The translations under genes and the position numbers were made by a program. A stretch of 64,000 bases of DNA from Vallitaleaceae bacterium 9-2. GTDB lineage: Bacteria; Bacillota; Clostridia; Lachnospirales; Vallitaleaceae. Location of the stretch: NCBI GenBank assembly GCA_038396585.1, contig CP121691.1:3472001-3536000 (forward strand), written 5' to 3'. Below, piece by piece: positions 34,114 through 43,713 of the stretch (position 1 is its first letter; the number at the start of each line of letters is the position of its first letter). The notes below the pieces were generated by a model. It was not told the DNA's origin and ran no database searches. It worked only from the letters and a program-made list of their open reading frames with translations.

Positions 34114-37098
34114 ATGTATCATAAAAAACGCATTTCATTTCTACTGGCATTTCTATTAATCTTTTCATCTTTGAGTTCATTCGAGGTATTACATGCACAA
34201 GCAACTCCTTATTATGGAATTGACATCTCCTCCGGGCACTCAAGCCCCTTTGACATCATCTTTTCCGATGATAATAAGTTATATGTCTCTGAATATTCAG
34301 GTAGCAAAATACTCCAAATGGACAAAACCGGCAGTAACAAAAATGTCTTTTTCTCTTCGACTATACAGCCCCTAGGCATGACTTTCGACAATGCCGGAAA
34401 TCTATACATAGCTGAACATTCAAATCGTAAAGTCAAAAAAATTGACCCTAGTGGTAATTCTTCAATCCTATTAGATACCGGGGTCTTATTAACCGGAATT
34501 GCAATTGATAGCCAGGATAAACTCTTTGTATTAGATTATCAAAACGGCAATATTATAAAGATGAACTCTGATGGTACAGGCAATGAAATATTTGCGTCTG
34601 GTTTTAGTAGTCACTCGATTATAGGTCTTACTATCGATTCTAACGACAATCTATATGTATCTTCACGCAATTCACAAAGCGTATTCAAAGTTACTCCTGA
34701 CGGTACAAAAACTGAATTCATCACAAATACCGGCTTTATCAATGAAGTTAAAGTGGGTAAAGACGGATTTTTGTACGTACCCAACTCCAATACTAGAACG
34801 ATCGACAAATATGATCTTAACGGAAGCAAACTCGATTCCTTTAATGCTAACTCTTCTGATGTATGGGCTATCGCAGTCGATACGGATGGTTCTATATATT
34901 ATTCTGATTCGTCATCCATCAAACGACTTATCGGATCAGCTAATACCATCGATACAACGCATATTAAAATCAAACTAAATAAAACTATGGTTAGCGGTGC
35001 AGCTGACCCTAATGCTTTTACATTAAGTGGCGCTTCATCTAATCCCCAAATTATTGAAGCCCTCGTAGCAGATAATGAAATCACCCTGACACTCGACGCT
35101 AAACTTACCTCTTTTGATACTAATCTAATCCTAAGTTATAACCAAACCGGTATAGATGATTTGACCGTTGCTGAAACTTCTCTTAAGTTTTCTGATTTTG
35201 CCAATATGCCTGTTGCGAATTATATATTAAGAGTAATGAATGTTGCGAATATTCCTCAGATTAATGTTGAGAACGGAACCCCTTTAAACCAGGTACCTCT
35301 ACCGACTATTGTCACGCTAAACATTAGTGACTATTCATCGACAACATCTGCTGCTATCTCCTGGGACAATGGAACGCCTGTATACTCTCCAACCCAAGCC
35401 GGAACCTATGCTTTTACAGGTACTTTCGCAATAGCCGATCCTAACATCTCAAATCCAAATGATCTCAAGGCACATGTTAACGTTGCCGTCGGCGAAGTCC
35501 CGACACCTAATATTGATTCTATATCTCCACTATCCGATATTAGCGTATCAAAAGGAACGCTTGCAACTTCAATCAACTTTCCTTCAACGGTTAATGTAAA
35601 CTTAAGTAACTCAACAACAACAAGTGCTGCTATATCTTGGAATACAAACACTCCCGATTATAAGTCTGATACTCCGGGAACTTACTATTTTACAGGCTCT
35701 ATAGAGCCTTCTGCTGAGTTTTTAAATCCCGGAAATCTAATGGCAGGCATAAATGTTATCGTTAAGCCAGCACCCAGCAAAGGTGGCAGTTCATCCTCAG
35801 ATACTTCTACACCTAAAAATACTGTCATAAAGATTAATAACGAGAGTTTTAATATCGGTAATGAGCAGATTCATACCCAAAACGGTATAAGAACTGTAGA
35901 CATCTCCGTATTAACCGATTCTGTCACAAAAATTATTGATGAACGGATAAAAGACTCACAAAATACAGAACTTCAAGCAGACAATACGATTGAAATTATT
36001 GTTCCTGATCGTTCAGCCGCAAACTCAAACATATCCCTTACCGGAGATATTGTAAAAAAACTTGAACATAATAACTTTAACATTTTAATCAGCCGAGAGG
36101 GTATCTCTTACAATATACCCGCATCCATGTTAGACGTCGATTCTATCGCCCAGCAGATGACATTAGATACTGATGAACTTCAAAAAATAGAATTTGATAT
36201 TCAAATTAACAAAGCCCCAAAAGAGAATCAGCTTTTAATGCATGAAAAAACAAAGGAAAAAAATGCAAAAATACTTATTGAGCCTTTAGAATTTAAAATT
36301 TATGCCTCTTCCGAAAATAATAGCTTCCCACAAAAAATAGAGGTCAATAGATTTACTAATTATGTCGAAAGAGTTCTACAAGCGCCCAAAGATTCTCTCG
36401 CCGAAGATATCTCTACCGGTATTGTATTTAACGCAGACTATACATATAACCCAGTACCTACAGCCTTATTCACCAAAGATAATCAGCTTTATATACGAAT
36501 CAGCGCATTAACAAACTCAACTTACTCCGTAATAAATAACCCTGTCAGCGTTAGCCTACCCGAGAATCACTGGGCTCAAGCTACCGTTGAGAATATGGCG
36601 TCTCGTTTGATTTTGCCTGACCCAAAAAACTTTGACCCTGACAAACCAATAACTCGAGCTGAGCTTGTCGAATATCTGACACGTAGCCTTGGAATATATA
36701 GAGCCGATACTTCTACAGAATCTATGTTTACAGATATCGACAAAGAAAACCCACACTTTGCAGCAATCGTTATCGCAAACAACTGGAATATAATCAATGG
36801 ATATCCAGATTCTACCTTTAGACCCGATGCGCTGGTGACAAGAGAAGAAGCGATGATCATGTATGCAAATATTATGGATGTTGCCAATTATACGAACCCA
36901 TATGAGGATTCAGCTTCAATGGACACCTCGGATATTGCTAAGTGGGCACTTCCATCTGCAATCAAAGTAACCAACGCTCGAATATTTACCGGAAGAAATG
37001 CCACTACATTAGACCCAAAAGAAAACCTGACACATGCAGAAGCTTTGGCAGCCATTGAAAAGTTTTTGCATAGCGCTAATCTAATCACCGAACATTAA
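34114..37098 (+). CDS. Secreted NHL-propeller / Ig-like / SLH cell-surface protein
   Basis: A 994-residue protein. A signal peptide with a basic start and hydrophobic core ends near residue 30 (VLHAQA). Residues 35-290 hold about six NHL-type blades (PFDIIFSDDNKLYVSEY; GMTFDNAGNLYIAEH), a beta-propeller. A SVAGAADPNAF-type bacterial adhesion fold follows, then two similar Ig-like repeats (about 390-460 and 475-550, each with TTSAAISW). A GGSSSSDTST linker leads to an uncharacterised domain (570-800), and three SLH modules end the protein (ENHWAQATVENM; FTDIDKENPHFAAI; DIAKWALPSAI). It should sit on the cell wall and may bind glycans or proteins; the ligand is unknown. Confidence 0.85.
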   Translation: MYHKKRISFLLAFLLIFSSLSSFEVLHAQATPYYGIDISSGHSSPFDIIFSDDNKLYVSEYSGSKILQMDKTGSNKNVFFSSTIQPLGMTFDNAGNLYIAEHSNRKVKKIDPSGNSSILLDTGVLLTGIAIDSQDKLFVLDYQNGNIIKMNSDGTGNEIFASGFSSHSIIGLTIDSNDNLYVSSRNSQSVFKVTPDGTKTEFITNTGFINEVKVGKDGFLYVPNSNTRTIDKYDLNGSKLDSFNANSSDVWAIAVDTDGSIYYSDSSSIKRLIGSANTIDTTHIKIKLNKTMVSGAADPNAFTLSGASSNPQIIEALVADNEITLTLDAKLTSFDTNLILSYNQTGIDDLTVAETSLKFSDFANMPVANYILRVMNVANIPQINVENGTPLNQVPLPTIVTLNISDYSSTTSAAISWDNGTPVYSPTQAGTYAFTGTFAIADPNISNPNDLKAHVNVAVGEVPTPNIDSISPLSDISVSKGTLATSINFPSTVNVNLSNSTTTSAAISWNTNTPDYKSDTPGTYYFTGSIEPSAEFLNPGNLMAGINVIVKPAPSKGGSSSSDTSTPKNTVIKINNESFNIGNEQIHTQNGIRTVDISVLTDSVTKIIDERIKDSQNTELQADNTIEIIVPDRSAANSNISLTGDIVKKLEHNNFNILISREGISYNIPASMLDVDSIAQQMTLDTDELQKIEFDIQINKAPKENQLLMHEKTKEKNAKILIEPLEFKIYASSENNSFPQKIEVNRFTNYVERVLQAPKDSLAEDISTGIVFNADYTYNPVPTALFTKDNQLYIRISALTNSTYSVINNPVSVSLPENHWAQATVENMASRLILPDPKNFDPDKPITRAELVEYLTRSLGIYRADTSTESMFTDIDKENPHFAAIVIANNWNIINGYPDSTFRPDALVTREEAMIMYANIMDVANYTNPYEDSASMDTSDIAKWALPSAIKVTNARIFTGRNATTLDPKENLTHAEALAAIEKFLHSANLITEH

Positions 37099-37102
37099 GA
37101 AC

Positions 37103-37138
37103 AAAGCTAAAGTAGGACTTTCCTATAGAATAAAAAAA
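37103..37138 (-). repeat. Terminator-flanking repeat, intact copy (empty intron site)
   Basis: On the minus strand the motif TTCTATAGGAAAGT follows the T-run of the terminator at 37139-37172 and continues AAGTCCTACTTTAGCTTT. The same 18 bases occur at 52587-52604, next to the group II intron, and the first part occurs at 54095-54105 on its other side. Confidence 0.7.
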
Positions 37139-37172
37139 GGGGCGCATCGAAATTTTCTATTCGATACGCCCC
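37139..37172 (-). terminator. Terminator of the beta-galactosidase operon
   Basis: GGGGCG-ATCGAA pairs with TTCGAT-CGCCCC around an 8-nt loop, and on the minus strand a run of seven T follows. It lies between the convergent SLH protein and galactosidase genes and may also affect the plus-strand transcript. Confidence 0.85.
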
Positions 37173-37205
37173 ATATTATTGGACTTACTATAAGATACGA
37201 TTTTT

Positions 37206-39215
37206 CTAGACTAACATCAAAACCATAACGGTATTAGGATTAAGTTCAACCTTACCACTATATGTCTGTCCATCTAGCAAATTATGGTATGTACTTCGCT
37301 CCAAATCAACCCTTCCAGATTTTACAGAAAAATTGATAATAAAATAATACGTCCCTGATTCATTTTTTCTTGTTCTAATCTCAACTTCCCCTTCAAATGC
37401 AAAAGGCGATGTCACATGCACTTTTTTACACACCGAAGCTACCAACTCCTCCAGATAGCTTTCATGTACTTGTGTGCCAATGTAATAGGCTTCTCCTTTT
37501 CCAAAGCCATTAAGCGTTACCGCCGGCATCTGCGCATAAAAGTCCTGCTCATAAACTGCAATGGGTTGCGCCCCTTCTAACCGGATGAGATCACATAAGA
37601 ATCCACACGGGTAACTTCTTGATTCTCCCATGCCATCCACCCTTCGAATCCTATTATTTTCCTCTGGTCTTAGTGCATCGATTTCTTCAACCCACATACC
37701 AAGGACACGTTTTAGCGGACCTGGATATGCTCCATAACTGCAATGATCATAGACATCTACATATCCCGTCATATATGTTGCAATAAAAACTCCGCCTGCT
37801 TCTACAAAAGCTTCTATTTTTTCTGCCAATGTTTCCTCAATCATATATAATAGCGGTGCAACAATTACTTTATACTTAGAAAGATCCGAAGTGACCTTTA
37901 ACATATCCACGGATATGTTTTGCTTATAAAATGCATCGTAGTAGTAATGCACCTGTTCAAGGTAATTCATGTCTTTGGTCGGTCCACTAGCAAGCTCAAG
38001 CGCCCACCAACTCTCCCAATCAAACAAGATTCCTACATCTGAATGTGTCGTTGCACCTCTAAATGTCCCTTCCAGCTTTTTTAATTCAGCACCTAGGGCA
38101 CTTATTTCTTTGTAAATGCGAGTATCTTTTTTTCCACTATGAGAGATAAATGCTCCATGATACTTTTCTTGCCCAGCAATCGATTGTCGCATTTGGAAAA
38201 ACAGACTACTATCGGATCCATGTGCCAATCCTTGATATGCGATTTTTCTTACTTCCCCCGGTCGCTTCAACTTATTATAAGGCTGCCAGTTTTGCTGATT
38301 AGGGGATTGTTCCATAACACAGTACGACTTTCCATTGTTTGCCGCCCGCATAATATCATGCTTCATCGCCGGAAAGCTCCATGCATCTGTTGGCGCCGGA
38401 TAGTTATCCCAACCGGCAAAATCCATATGTGGCACCATCTTAAACTGATCGATTTTTTTGATGAATCCTGAGATATTGGTAAAGACCGGCAGATGTGGCG
38501 TCTCTGATTTTACAATTGTCGCTTCATTATTAAAGCATTCAATGGTTGAATCCGTGACAAAACGTAAATAGTCCAGCTGGATAACCGGATTAAATCGATA
38601 GTCATCATTGAGTTGCGTCGGCAACATCACTTCATCAAAATCCGTTAATGTCCTCCCCCAAAAAGCAGTATTCCACTTGGTGTTTAACGCTTCCAACGAT
38701 CCATATTTTTCTTTTAACCATACTCTGAATTTTTTTTGACACGTATCACAATAACAATAGGTTCCATATTCATTCGCTACATGCCAGCCGATTAGCCCCG
38801 GGTAATCTTTATAGCGCTTAGCCATTGCCATTGCTATTGCTGCCGCGCGCTCTCTATATTTTTTGCTATTCACACAGAAAAAAACACGCATACCATGGGT
38901 ACGCTTTCGCCCTTGAATGTCTACCGGAAGTACTTCAGGGTATTTTGTAGAAAGCCAAGCCGGTTGAGCACTAGTCGGCGTCGCCAAAAAGACATAAATC
39001 TTATGCTCCCAAAGTATCTCCAAAATCCTATCTAACCACTTAAAATCATATACCCCTTCTTCCGGCTCAAGCTTCGCCCATGAAAACACAGGCAAAGAAA
39101 CCGTGTTAACTCCCGCTTCTACAAGAAGTTCCATATCTTCTCGCATTGTTTTTTCATCCCATTGATCCGGATTATAATCTCCGCCAAAAAGAATGGATTG
39201 ATTTATATCATTCAT
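37206..39215 (-). CDS. GH42 beta-galactosidase
   Basis: A 669-residue glycoside hydrolase of family 42. The TIM barrel begins FGGDYNPDQWD; the acid/base glutamate is in WHVANEYG and the nucleophile in CVMEQSPNQQNWQ. Zinc-binding cysteines CYCDTC follow the acid/base, as in GH42. A trimerisation domain (about 390-590) and a small C-terminal beta domain complete the usual length. No signal peptide, so it is cytoplasmic and acts on imported short beta-galactosides such as galactan fragments. Last gene of the cluster with the LacI regulator and CUT1 transporter. Confidence 0.94.
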   Translation of the reverse strand: MNDINQSILFGGDYNPDQWDEKTMREDMELLVEAGVNTVSLPVFSWAKLEPEEGVYDFKWLDRILEILWEHKIYVFLATPTSAQPAWLSTKYPEVLPVDIQGRKRTHGMRVFFCVNSKKYRERAAAIAMAMAKRYKDYPGLIGWHVANEYGTYCYCDTCQKKFRVWLKEKYGSLEALNTKWNTAFWGRTLTDFDEVMLPTQLNDDYRFNPVIQLDYLRFVTDSTIECFNNEATIVKSETPHLPVFTNISGFIKKIDQFKMVPHMDFAGWDNYPAPTDAWSFPAMKHDIMRAANNGKSYCVMEQSPNQQNWQPYNKLKRPGEVRKIAYQGLAHGSDSSLFFQMRQSIAGQEKYHGAFISHSGKKDTRIYKEISALGAELKKLEGTFRGATTHSDVGILFDWESWWALELASGPTKDMNYLEQVHYYYDAFYKQNISVDMLKVTSDLSKYKVIVAPLLYMIEETLAEKIEAFVEAGGVFIATYMTGYVDVYDHCSYGAYPGPLKRVLGMWVEEIDALRPEENNRIRRVDGMGESRSYPCGFLCDLIRLEGAQPIAVYEQDFYAQMPAVTLNGFGKGEAYYIGTQVHESYLEELVASVCKKVHVTSPFAFEGEVEIRTRKNESGTYYFIINFSVKSGRVDLERSTYHNLLDGQTYSGKVELNPNTVMVLMLV

Positions 39216-39259
39216 AATACACTAACTCCTTTGTCTACTCCAAAGAAGCCATCGACATC

Positions 39260-40297
39260 TTATACACGTTGCATAACACTCTGGCGCTGAATGAGGGTGG
39301 TTTTCATCTCAACTTTTTGTATCCCGTCAAAAACATCTTCTAACTTACCTTCAATCTTATTGGCAAGCAAATTCACTGCCACACATCCAATGGGATACTT
39401 TGGCGTTTGAATTGTTGTTAATGCAGGGTCAATCATTTGCGACAAAGAGATATTATCAAAACCAACCAGAGATACGTCTTGTGGAACTCTATACCCAATT
39501 TCTCTAAGCACTTTTGTCGCCCAAATCGCCACAATATCATTATCAGCAAAAAAAGCAGTCGGCATAGACGACAATTGGCTCAGTTGCTTTTTCAACTGCA
39601 GATACAAATCATCGCCGCCATGGGTAGTAAAACTGAGTATATGTTCTTCATTTAGCTCAAGCGCATTCTCACGAACCGCTCTTAAAAAGCCGTAATACCG
39701 TTCCACAAAATTATTTGCATTACCTTCAATATGCAAATAGCCAATATCTCTATGTCCCATATTTACCAAATGTGTTATTGCCAAATCCACACCTTGTTCA
39801 TTATTAATCGCCACACAGTCCATGTCTTTGTTCTCCATGTAGTTATCAATAATAATCGTCGGCACATGCATATCTGTAAACAGCTTCATCTGTTCTTCTA
39901 TCATTTCCGTTGCCAAAATCAGCAACCCATCAATTTCCTCTTCGCGTATTCGCGCCACTTCATTTACTATCGACAGACTATCGACATATGCCACCATTAG
40001 TTTATATCCGCAGTTTTTCACCTGGCATTCAACGCCTTCGATGATTCCAGAAAATATCTGAGAAAAATACGGCGATTCTTCAACTTTTGCCACATTTTTA
40101 CGATAAACCAAAAATAGTACTGTCTTCTTTTCTTTTGGACTATCTGCCATTAAGTTTTCGCACCCATACTCTGTCAGTGCATCTAAAACCATTTGCCTTG
40201 TTTTTTCACTAACACCCGGTTTATTATTTAAAACTAAAGAAACACTAGCAGGTGAAATGCCAAGCTTTTTTGCCAAATCTTTCGCTTTCATTGCCAT
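39260..40297 (-). CDS. LacI-family repressor of the galactoside cluster
   Basis: A 345-residue regulator. The N-terminal HTH (MKAKDLAKKLGISPASVSLVLNN) is followed by the hinge and a periplasmic-binding-fold effector domain (VGFDNISLSQMIDPALTTI near the end). The ATG at 40297 is chosen because AGGAG lies 8 nt upstream and the HTH starts right after. It sits between permease and galactosidase genes and likely controls the cluster through AT-rich sites at 43443 and 40326. Confidence 0.92.
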   Translation of the reverse strand: MAMKAKDLAKKLGISPASVSLVLNNKPGVSEKTRQMVLDALTEYGCENLMADSPKEKKTVLFLVYRKNVAKVEESPYFSQIFSGIIEGVECQVKNCGYKLMVAYVDSLSIVNEVARIREEEIDGLLILATEMIEEQMKLFTDMHVPTIIIDNYMENKDMDCVAINNEQGVDLAITHLVNMGHRDIGYLHIEGNANNFVERYYGFLRAVRENALELNEEHILSFTTHGGDDLYLQLKKQLSQLSSMPTAFFADNDIVAIWATKVLREIGYRVPQDVSLVGFDNISLSQMIDPALTTIQTPKYPIGCVAVNLLANKIEGKLEDVFDGIQKVEMKTTLIQRQSVMQRV

Positions 40298-40325
40298 ATA
40301 TTCATCTCCTAAATTCATCTAAATA

Positions 40326-40340
40326 TTTTAAATAATTTTA
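40326..40340. promoter_or_regulatory. Candidate LacI operator upstream of lacI
   Basis: TTTTAAATAATTTTA, sharing 13 bases (TTTTAAATAATTT) with 43443-43455 in the promoter of the transporter operon. AT-rich and near-palindromic; a guess based on repetition at the two expected places. Confidence 0.35.
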
Positions 40341-40367
40341 GCATTATTTATCCGGTATGTCTAGCGC

Positions 40368-41174
40368 TTATTTAACTGACCCAATAACCCCTTCAACAAA
40401 TTGTCGTTGCAACAAGAAGAAGACAAGCACTGTCGGTAATGTTGATATAACAATTCCAACCATGATGATGCCATAATCCGGATTAAAGCCTGCCGCTAAA
40501 TTTGACACCGTGAGCGGCAAGGTAAATTTTTGATTGCTTTGCAAGGCAATTAATGGCCACATATAATTATTCCAACTTGCCATAAATGCAAAAATTGCAG
40601 CCGAGGCATATGTAGACTTCATCATGGGCATAAAAATCTTAAAAAAGATTTGGTATTCTTTACACCCATCCACTCTTGCTGCCTGTATCGTCTCAACAGG
40701 AAATGCATGGGTGTTTTGTTTAAAATAAAACACCAAAAACGGCGCACCGATTGCCGGTAGAATAATCGCCAAGTAATTATTCAACAAATTCACACTTGCA
40801 AACATGCGAAACATCGGAATAATCCTTGCAGCAAAAGGAACCATCATTGATGCAATAAGGACCATAAATATTATATTTTTTCCTTTGGATGGAAAAATCA
40901 CAAAAGCATAGCCAGCTAGAGAACACACAATCAATGATGTAATGGTAATAACAACCGCCAACTGCGTTGAATTCCAAAACGCTCTTCCGATATCTGCTGT
41001 TGCAAAAGCTTTTCTCACATTGTCAATCAACGCATAACCAAAGGTCAGTTTTCCCATCGTAATATCCTTAGAATAGTTCGTTATGCTTATCAACATCCAT
41101 ATAAATGGAAAAATCGAAATAAATGAGACAACACTCAGCACTATATGTTTTATTCCATAGTTTATTTTTTTCAT
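40368..41174 (-). CDS. CUT1 ABC sugar permease (MalG-like)
   Basis: A 268-residue permease with six predicted helices. The EAA loop reads ETIQAARVDGCKEYQIFFKIFMPMMKS, the contact site for an MsmK/UgpC-type ATPase, which is not encoded here. That is usual in Firmicutes, where one ATPase serves several CUT1 systems. Overlaps the upstream permease by 4 bp. Confidence 0.92.
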   Translation of the reverse strand: MKKINYGIKHIVLSVVSFISIFPFIWMLISITNYSKDITMGKLTFGYALIDNVRKAFATADIGRAFWNSTQLAVVITITSLIVCSLAGYAFVIFPSKGKNIIFMVLIASMMVPFAARIIPMFRMFASVNLLNNYLAIILPAIGAPFLVFYFKQNTHAFPVETIQAARVDGCKEYQIFFKIFMPMMKSTYASAAIFAFMASWNNYMWPLIALQSNQKFTLPLTVSNLAAGFNPDYGIIMVGIVISTLPTVLVFFLLQRQFVEGVIGSVK

Positions 41175-42055
41175 CGTTCTTTCATGACTCCTTTCTGCAC
41201 CAACGTCAGTACAACTACAATAAGAAATACTACATAGGATATCGCCGCCGAGTACCCATAACTTGGAACATAATTAAACGATAGGTCATATATGTATTCT
41301 GATATTGTCCGCGTTGCATTCCCCGGACCTCCATTGGTCAGATTCACTACCTCATCAAATAACTGAAGCGTTGAATTAAGCGCCATGACACTTGTTAAAA
41401 ACACAATAGGCTTTAACATGGGCACGGTAATTTTTAAAAATTGTTGTCGACCACTACATCCGTCAAGTTGTGCCGCTTCATAGATTGAACCATCAATATT
41501 TTGCATTGCCGATAAGTAAAAAATCATATAGTAACCGGTATGCCTCCATACCAAGGCTATAATAATAATCACTCGCGCCCAAAACGCATCCGTTACAAAT
41601 CCAATCGGACTATCAATGACCTGCAAAGATATCAACAAGTTATTGACCAAACCATCCACCGCAAAAATATTTTTAAATAAAATCGCATAGGACACAAGAG
41701 ATGTAACACAAGGCAAAAAGATGCAGGTGCGATATATCCCTCGCCCTTTTAGCCCAGGATCATTCAAAAACGTTGCTAAAAGCAATGCCAAAAATAGCAT
41801 GACAGGAATTTGAACAATGGCATAAAAGAGCGTATTTTTAATTGTCACCCAAAATGTCGCATCACCTAACATACGTTTATAATTGCTAAAGCCATCAAAG
41901 GTTAAGTTTGCTCCTTTTCCCGTCTTAAGCGACAAGAAAAAAGCTTGTACCATTGGGATATAACTAAATACGATGATAAACAATGCTGCAAGTAAAATCA
42001 TTGACCATCCGATAAGTATTTTCTTTTCTTTTGTCTTTAGTTGAAACCGCACCAC
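41171..42055 (-). CDS. CUT1 ABC sugar permease (MalF-like)
   Basis: A 294-residue permease with six helices. The EAA loop is GSIYEAAQLDGCSGRQQFLKITVPMLKP. The segment LFDEVVNLTNGGPGNATRTISEYIYDLSF is typical of the MalF/UgpA family. It is encoded between the binding protein and the second permease. Confidence 0.92.
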   Translation of the reverse strand: MVRFQLKTKEKKILIGWSMILLAALFIIVFSYIPMVQAFFLSLKTGKGANLTFDGFSNYKRMLGDATFWVTIKNTLFYAIVQIPVMLFLALLLATFLNDPGLKGRGIYRTCIFLPCVTSLVSYAILFKNIFAVDGLVNNLLISLQVIDSPIGFVTDAFWARVIIIIALVWRHTGYYMIFYLSAMQNIDGSIYEAAQLDGCSGRQQFLKITVPMLKPIVFLTSVMALNSTLQLFDEVVNLTNGGPGNATRTISEYIYDLSFNYVPSYGYSAAISYVVFLIVVVLTLVQKGVMKER

Positions 42056-42070
42056 ATCTAGCCTCCTAAA

Positions 42071-43408
42071 TTACTCCTGCACCATTTGATTAAACTGATC
42101 GTTAGCCGCCTCTAATGCTGACTGAACATCATCTCCATCTAAAATTCCCGGCATAACCGCCAAAATAGCCGCTTGCGCCTCCGCTGTATAAACCCCTGTA
42201 TCTACCGCCGGTATCTCAGATAACCACGTCGCTAACGTTTGATTAACTTTCATATTTCCAAAGAAGGGATCCTCTGCACCATAAGCTTCTACCGTAGCTG
42301 CAGGCAAATACGTACCCATGATGTTTTTTTCTGTCAATAAGGTATTATACAATTCGTTGCTGGATGCAAATGTATTTTTTAAAAAGTCTGCAGCAACATC
42401 TGCGTTTTTACTGTCAGCCAAAACAAACCAGCTTGACCCACCTTGATTTGATTTATTTGTTGCCCCTTCTACACTCAATCTTGGAATCGGCGCCACTTTC
42501 CACAGCCCGCTTTGATCTTCGCCTGCCTTGATTACACTCGAAATCCATGAGCCACGAATTACACATGCCACTTCACCGCCATTAATTGCTCCTGTAAATC
42601 CTGTCCAGTCACTTGCAATTTTTACAAATCCACTATCATTTAATCTTTTAAATATATCTATAGACTCTTTTAATGCTGCATTCTCCGAAAAATTCGCTTG
42701 TCCTGAAGAATCTGTATACCAAGTCCCTGCCGATTGAAGCATAATTTGGAATTCTGAAATATCATTGGAATTATAGGTTTGTAACAACTTCCCATTTTCT
42801 GCTAGTTTTTCACCTAAAGCAAGATACTCATCCCATGTCAAATCTTGCATTTGTTCTTGTGTATACCCTGCCTCTTCAATATAATCCGTACGGTAAAATA
42901 AGCCCGCAACGCCTGTATCAAACGGCACTCCATATCCTACGCCTTCATATGACAACATATCTTTTTTATACTTTGCAAATGTATCATAATCAATTACTGC
43001 GTCCATCGGTTTAAACGCTCCCGGATAGGCCATCAAATACCCCTGCACAGCTAAGTCACTAATAATCACAATGTCTGGCAAGTCCGTCGTCACTCCAGAT
43101 GCTAGCGTCGTATGAATTTTTTGTAGACAATCTGCTTTTCCCATTTCTACAAAATTAATTTTTGCCCCTTCATATAACTTATCTGCCTCTTCCATGGCTA
43201 GACCGTTAAATGAAGCATCCCATCCCCATACAGTAAGTTCAACTGCATCTTCTTGTTCTTCATTTTGCACTTGATCTTTTGCATCTTGTTCTGAACTACT
43301 ATCGCCAGTTACATCTGTATCGTCGCCTTCAACACCTCGACTGCATCCGGCAATCATTGACACAGATAAAACTAATGCAAAAAATAACACCCAACTTTTT
43401 CTTCTCAT
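42071..43408 (-). CDS. CUT1 sugar-binding lipoprotein (probable galactoside)
   Basis: A 445-residue extracellular binding protein of family 1. The signal peptide ends at the lipobox MIAGC (Cys22), followed by an acidic linker to about residue 53, and the mature domain begins VELTVWGWDASFNGLAMEEA. It is first in the transporter operon. The ligand is probably a galactose-containing oligosaccharide because a GH42 enzyme is in the same operon. Confidence 0.9.
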   Translation of the reverse strand: MRRKSWVLFFALVLSVSMIAGCSRGVEGDDTDVTGDSSSEQDAKDQVQNEEQEDAVELTVWGWDASFNGLAMEEADKLYEGAKINFVEMGKADCLQKIHTTLASGVTTDLPDIVIISDLAVQGYLMAYPGAFKPMDAVIDYDTFAKYKKDMLSYEGVGYGVPFDTGVAGLFYRTDYIEEAGYTQEQMQDLTWDEYLALGEKLAENGKLLQTYNSNDISEFQIMLQSAGTWYTDSSGQANFSENAALKESIDIFKRLNDSGFVKIASDWTGFTGAINGGEVACVIRGSWISSVIKAGEDQSGLWKVAPIPRLSVEGATNKSNQGGSSWFVLADSKNADVAADFLKNTFASSNELYNTLLTEKNIMGTYLPAATVEAYGAEDPFFGNMKVNQTLATWLSEIPAVDTGVYTAEAQAAILAVMPGILDGDDVQSALEAANDQFNQMVQE

Positions 43409-43442
43409 AAAATCCTCCTGTTTAATAAATTCCTTTAAATAG

Positions 43443-43502
43443 TTTTAAATAATTTAAGTTTAATTCATTTAATATTATATACAAATTCAGTTGGTCAGTC
43501 AA
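43443..43502 (-). promoter_or_regulatory. Promoter and candidate operator of the galactoside operon
   Basis: On the minus strand -35 TTGACT (43502-43497), 17 bp, -10 TATAAT (43479-43474). Just downstream of the -10 box lies TTTTAAATAATTTA (plus, 43443-43456), the shared candidate LacI site. A repressor there would block clearance of the promoter. Confidence 0.65.
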
Positions 43503-43545
43503 TGCTTTTTCGTCTATTTTCCACACTTTTTTCAATAAAAAAAAT

Positions 43546-43571
43546 AAAAACCAAGCATTTAGCTGGTTTTT
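43546..43571. terminator. Second terminator downstream of rhaA
   Basis: AAAAACCA-GC pairs with GCTGGTTTTT, with A-run and T-run flanks, so it can work in both directions. It lies between the rhaA end and the galactoside promoter and insulates the two. Confidence 0.6.
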
Positions 43572-43658
43572 TCACTTAATTTTAAAATATTTTTCTTCTT
43601 TATTTAATTTAAATTTAATTAATTTAACTCTTATTTAGTTTTATAACAGAACAAGAAA

Positions 43659-43689
43659 TGGATATACCAATGTTACTTTGGCATATCCA
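43659..43689 (-). terminator. First terminator downstream of rhaA
   Basis: TGGATAT-CCAA (plus) pairs with TTGG-ATATCCA; on the minus strand it is followed by TTTCTTGTT. It lies 25 bp beyond the rhaA stop. Confidence 0.65.
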
Positions 43690-43713
43690 CTTGATGAATA
43701 CCTAATTTACTTT

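Noticed and set aside
43600-43640. CRISPR-like or short-repeat array in the AT-rich stretch
   Set aside because: The repeated TTTAATT pieces are low-complexity AT and irregularly spaced; no repeat-spacer pattern anywhere in the window.
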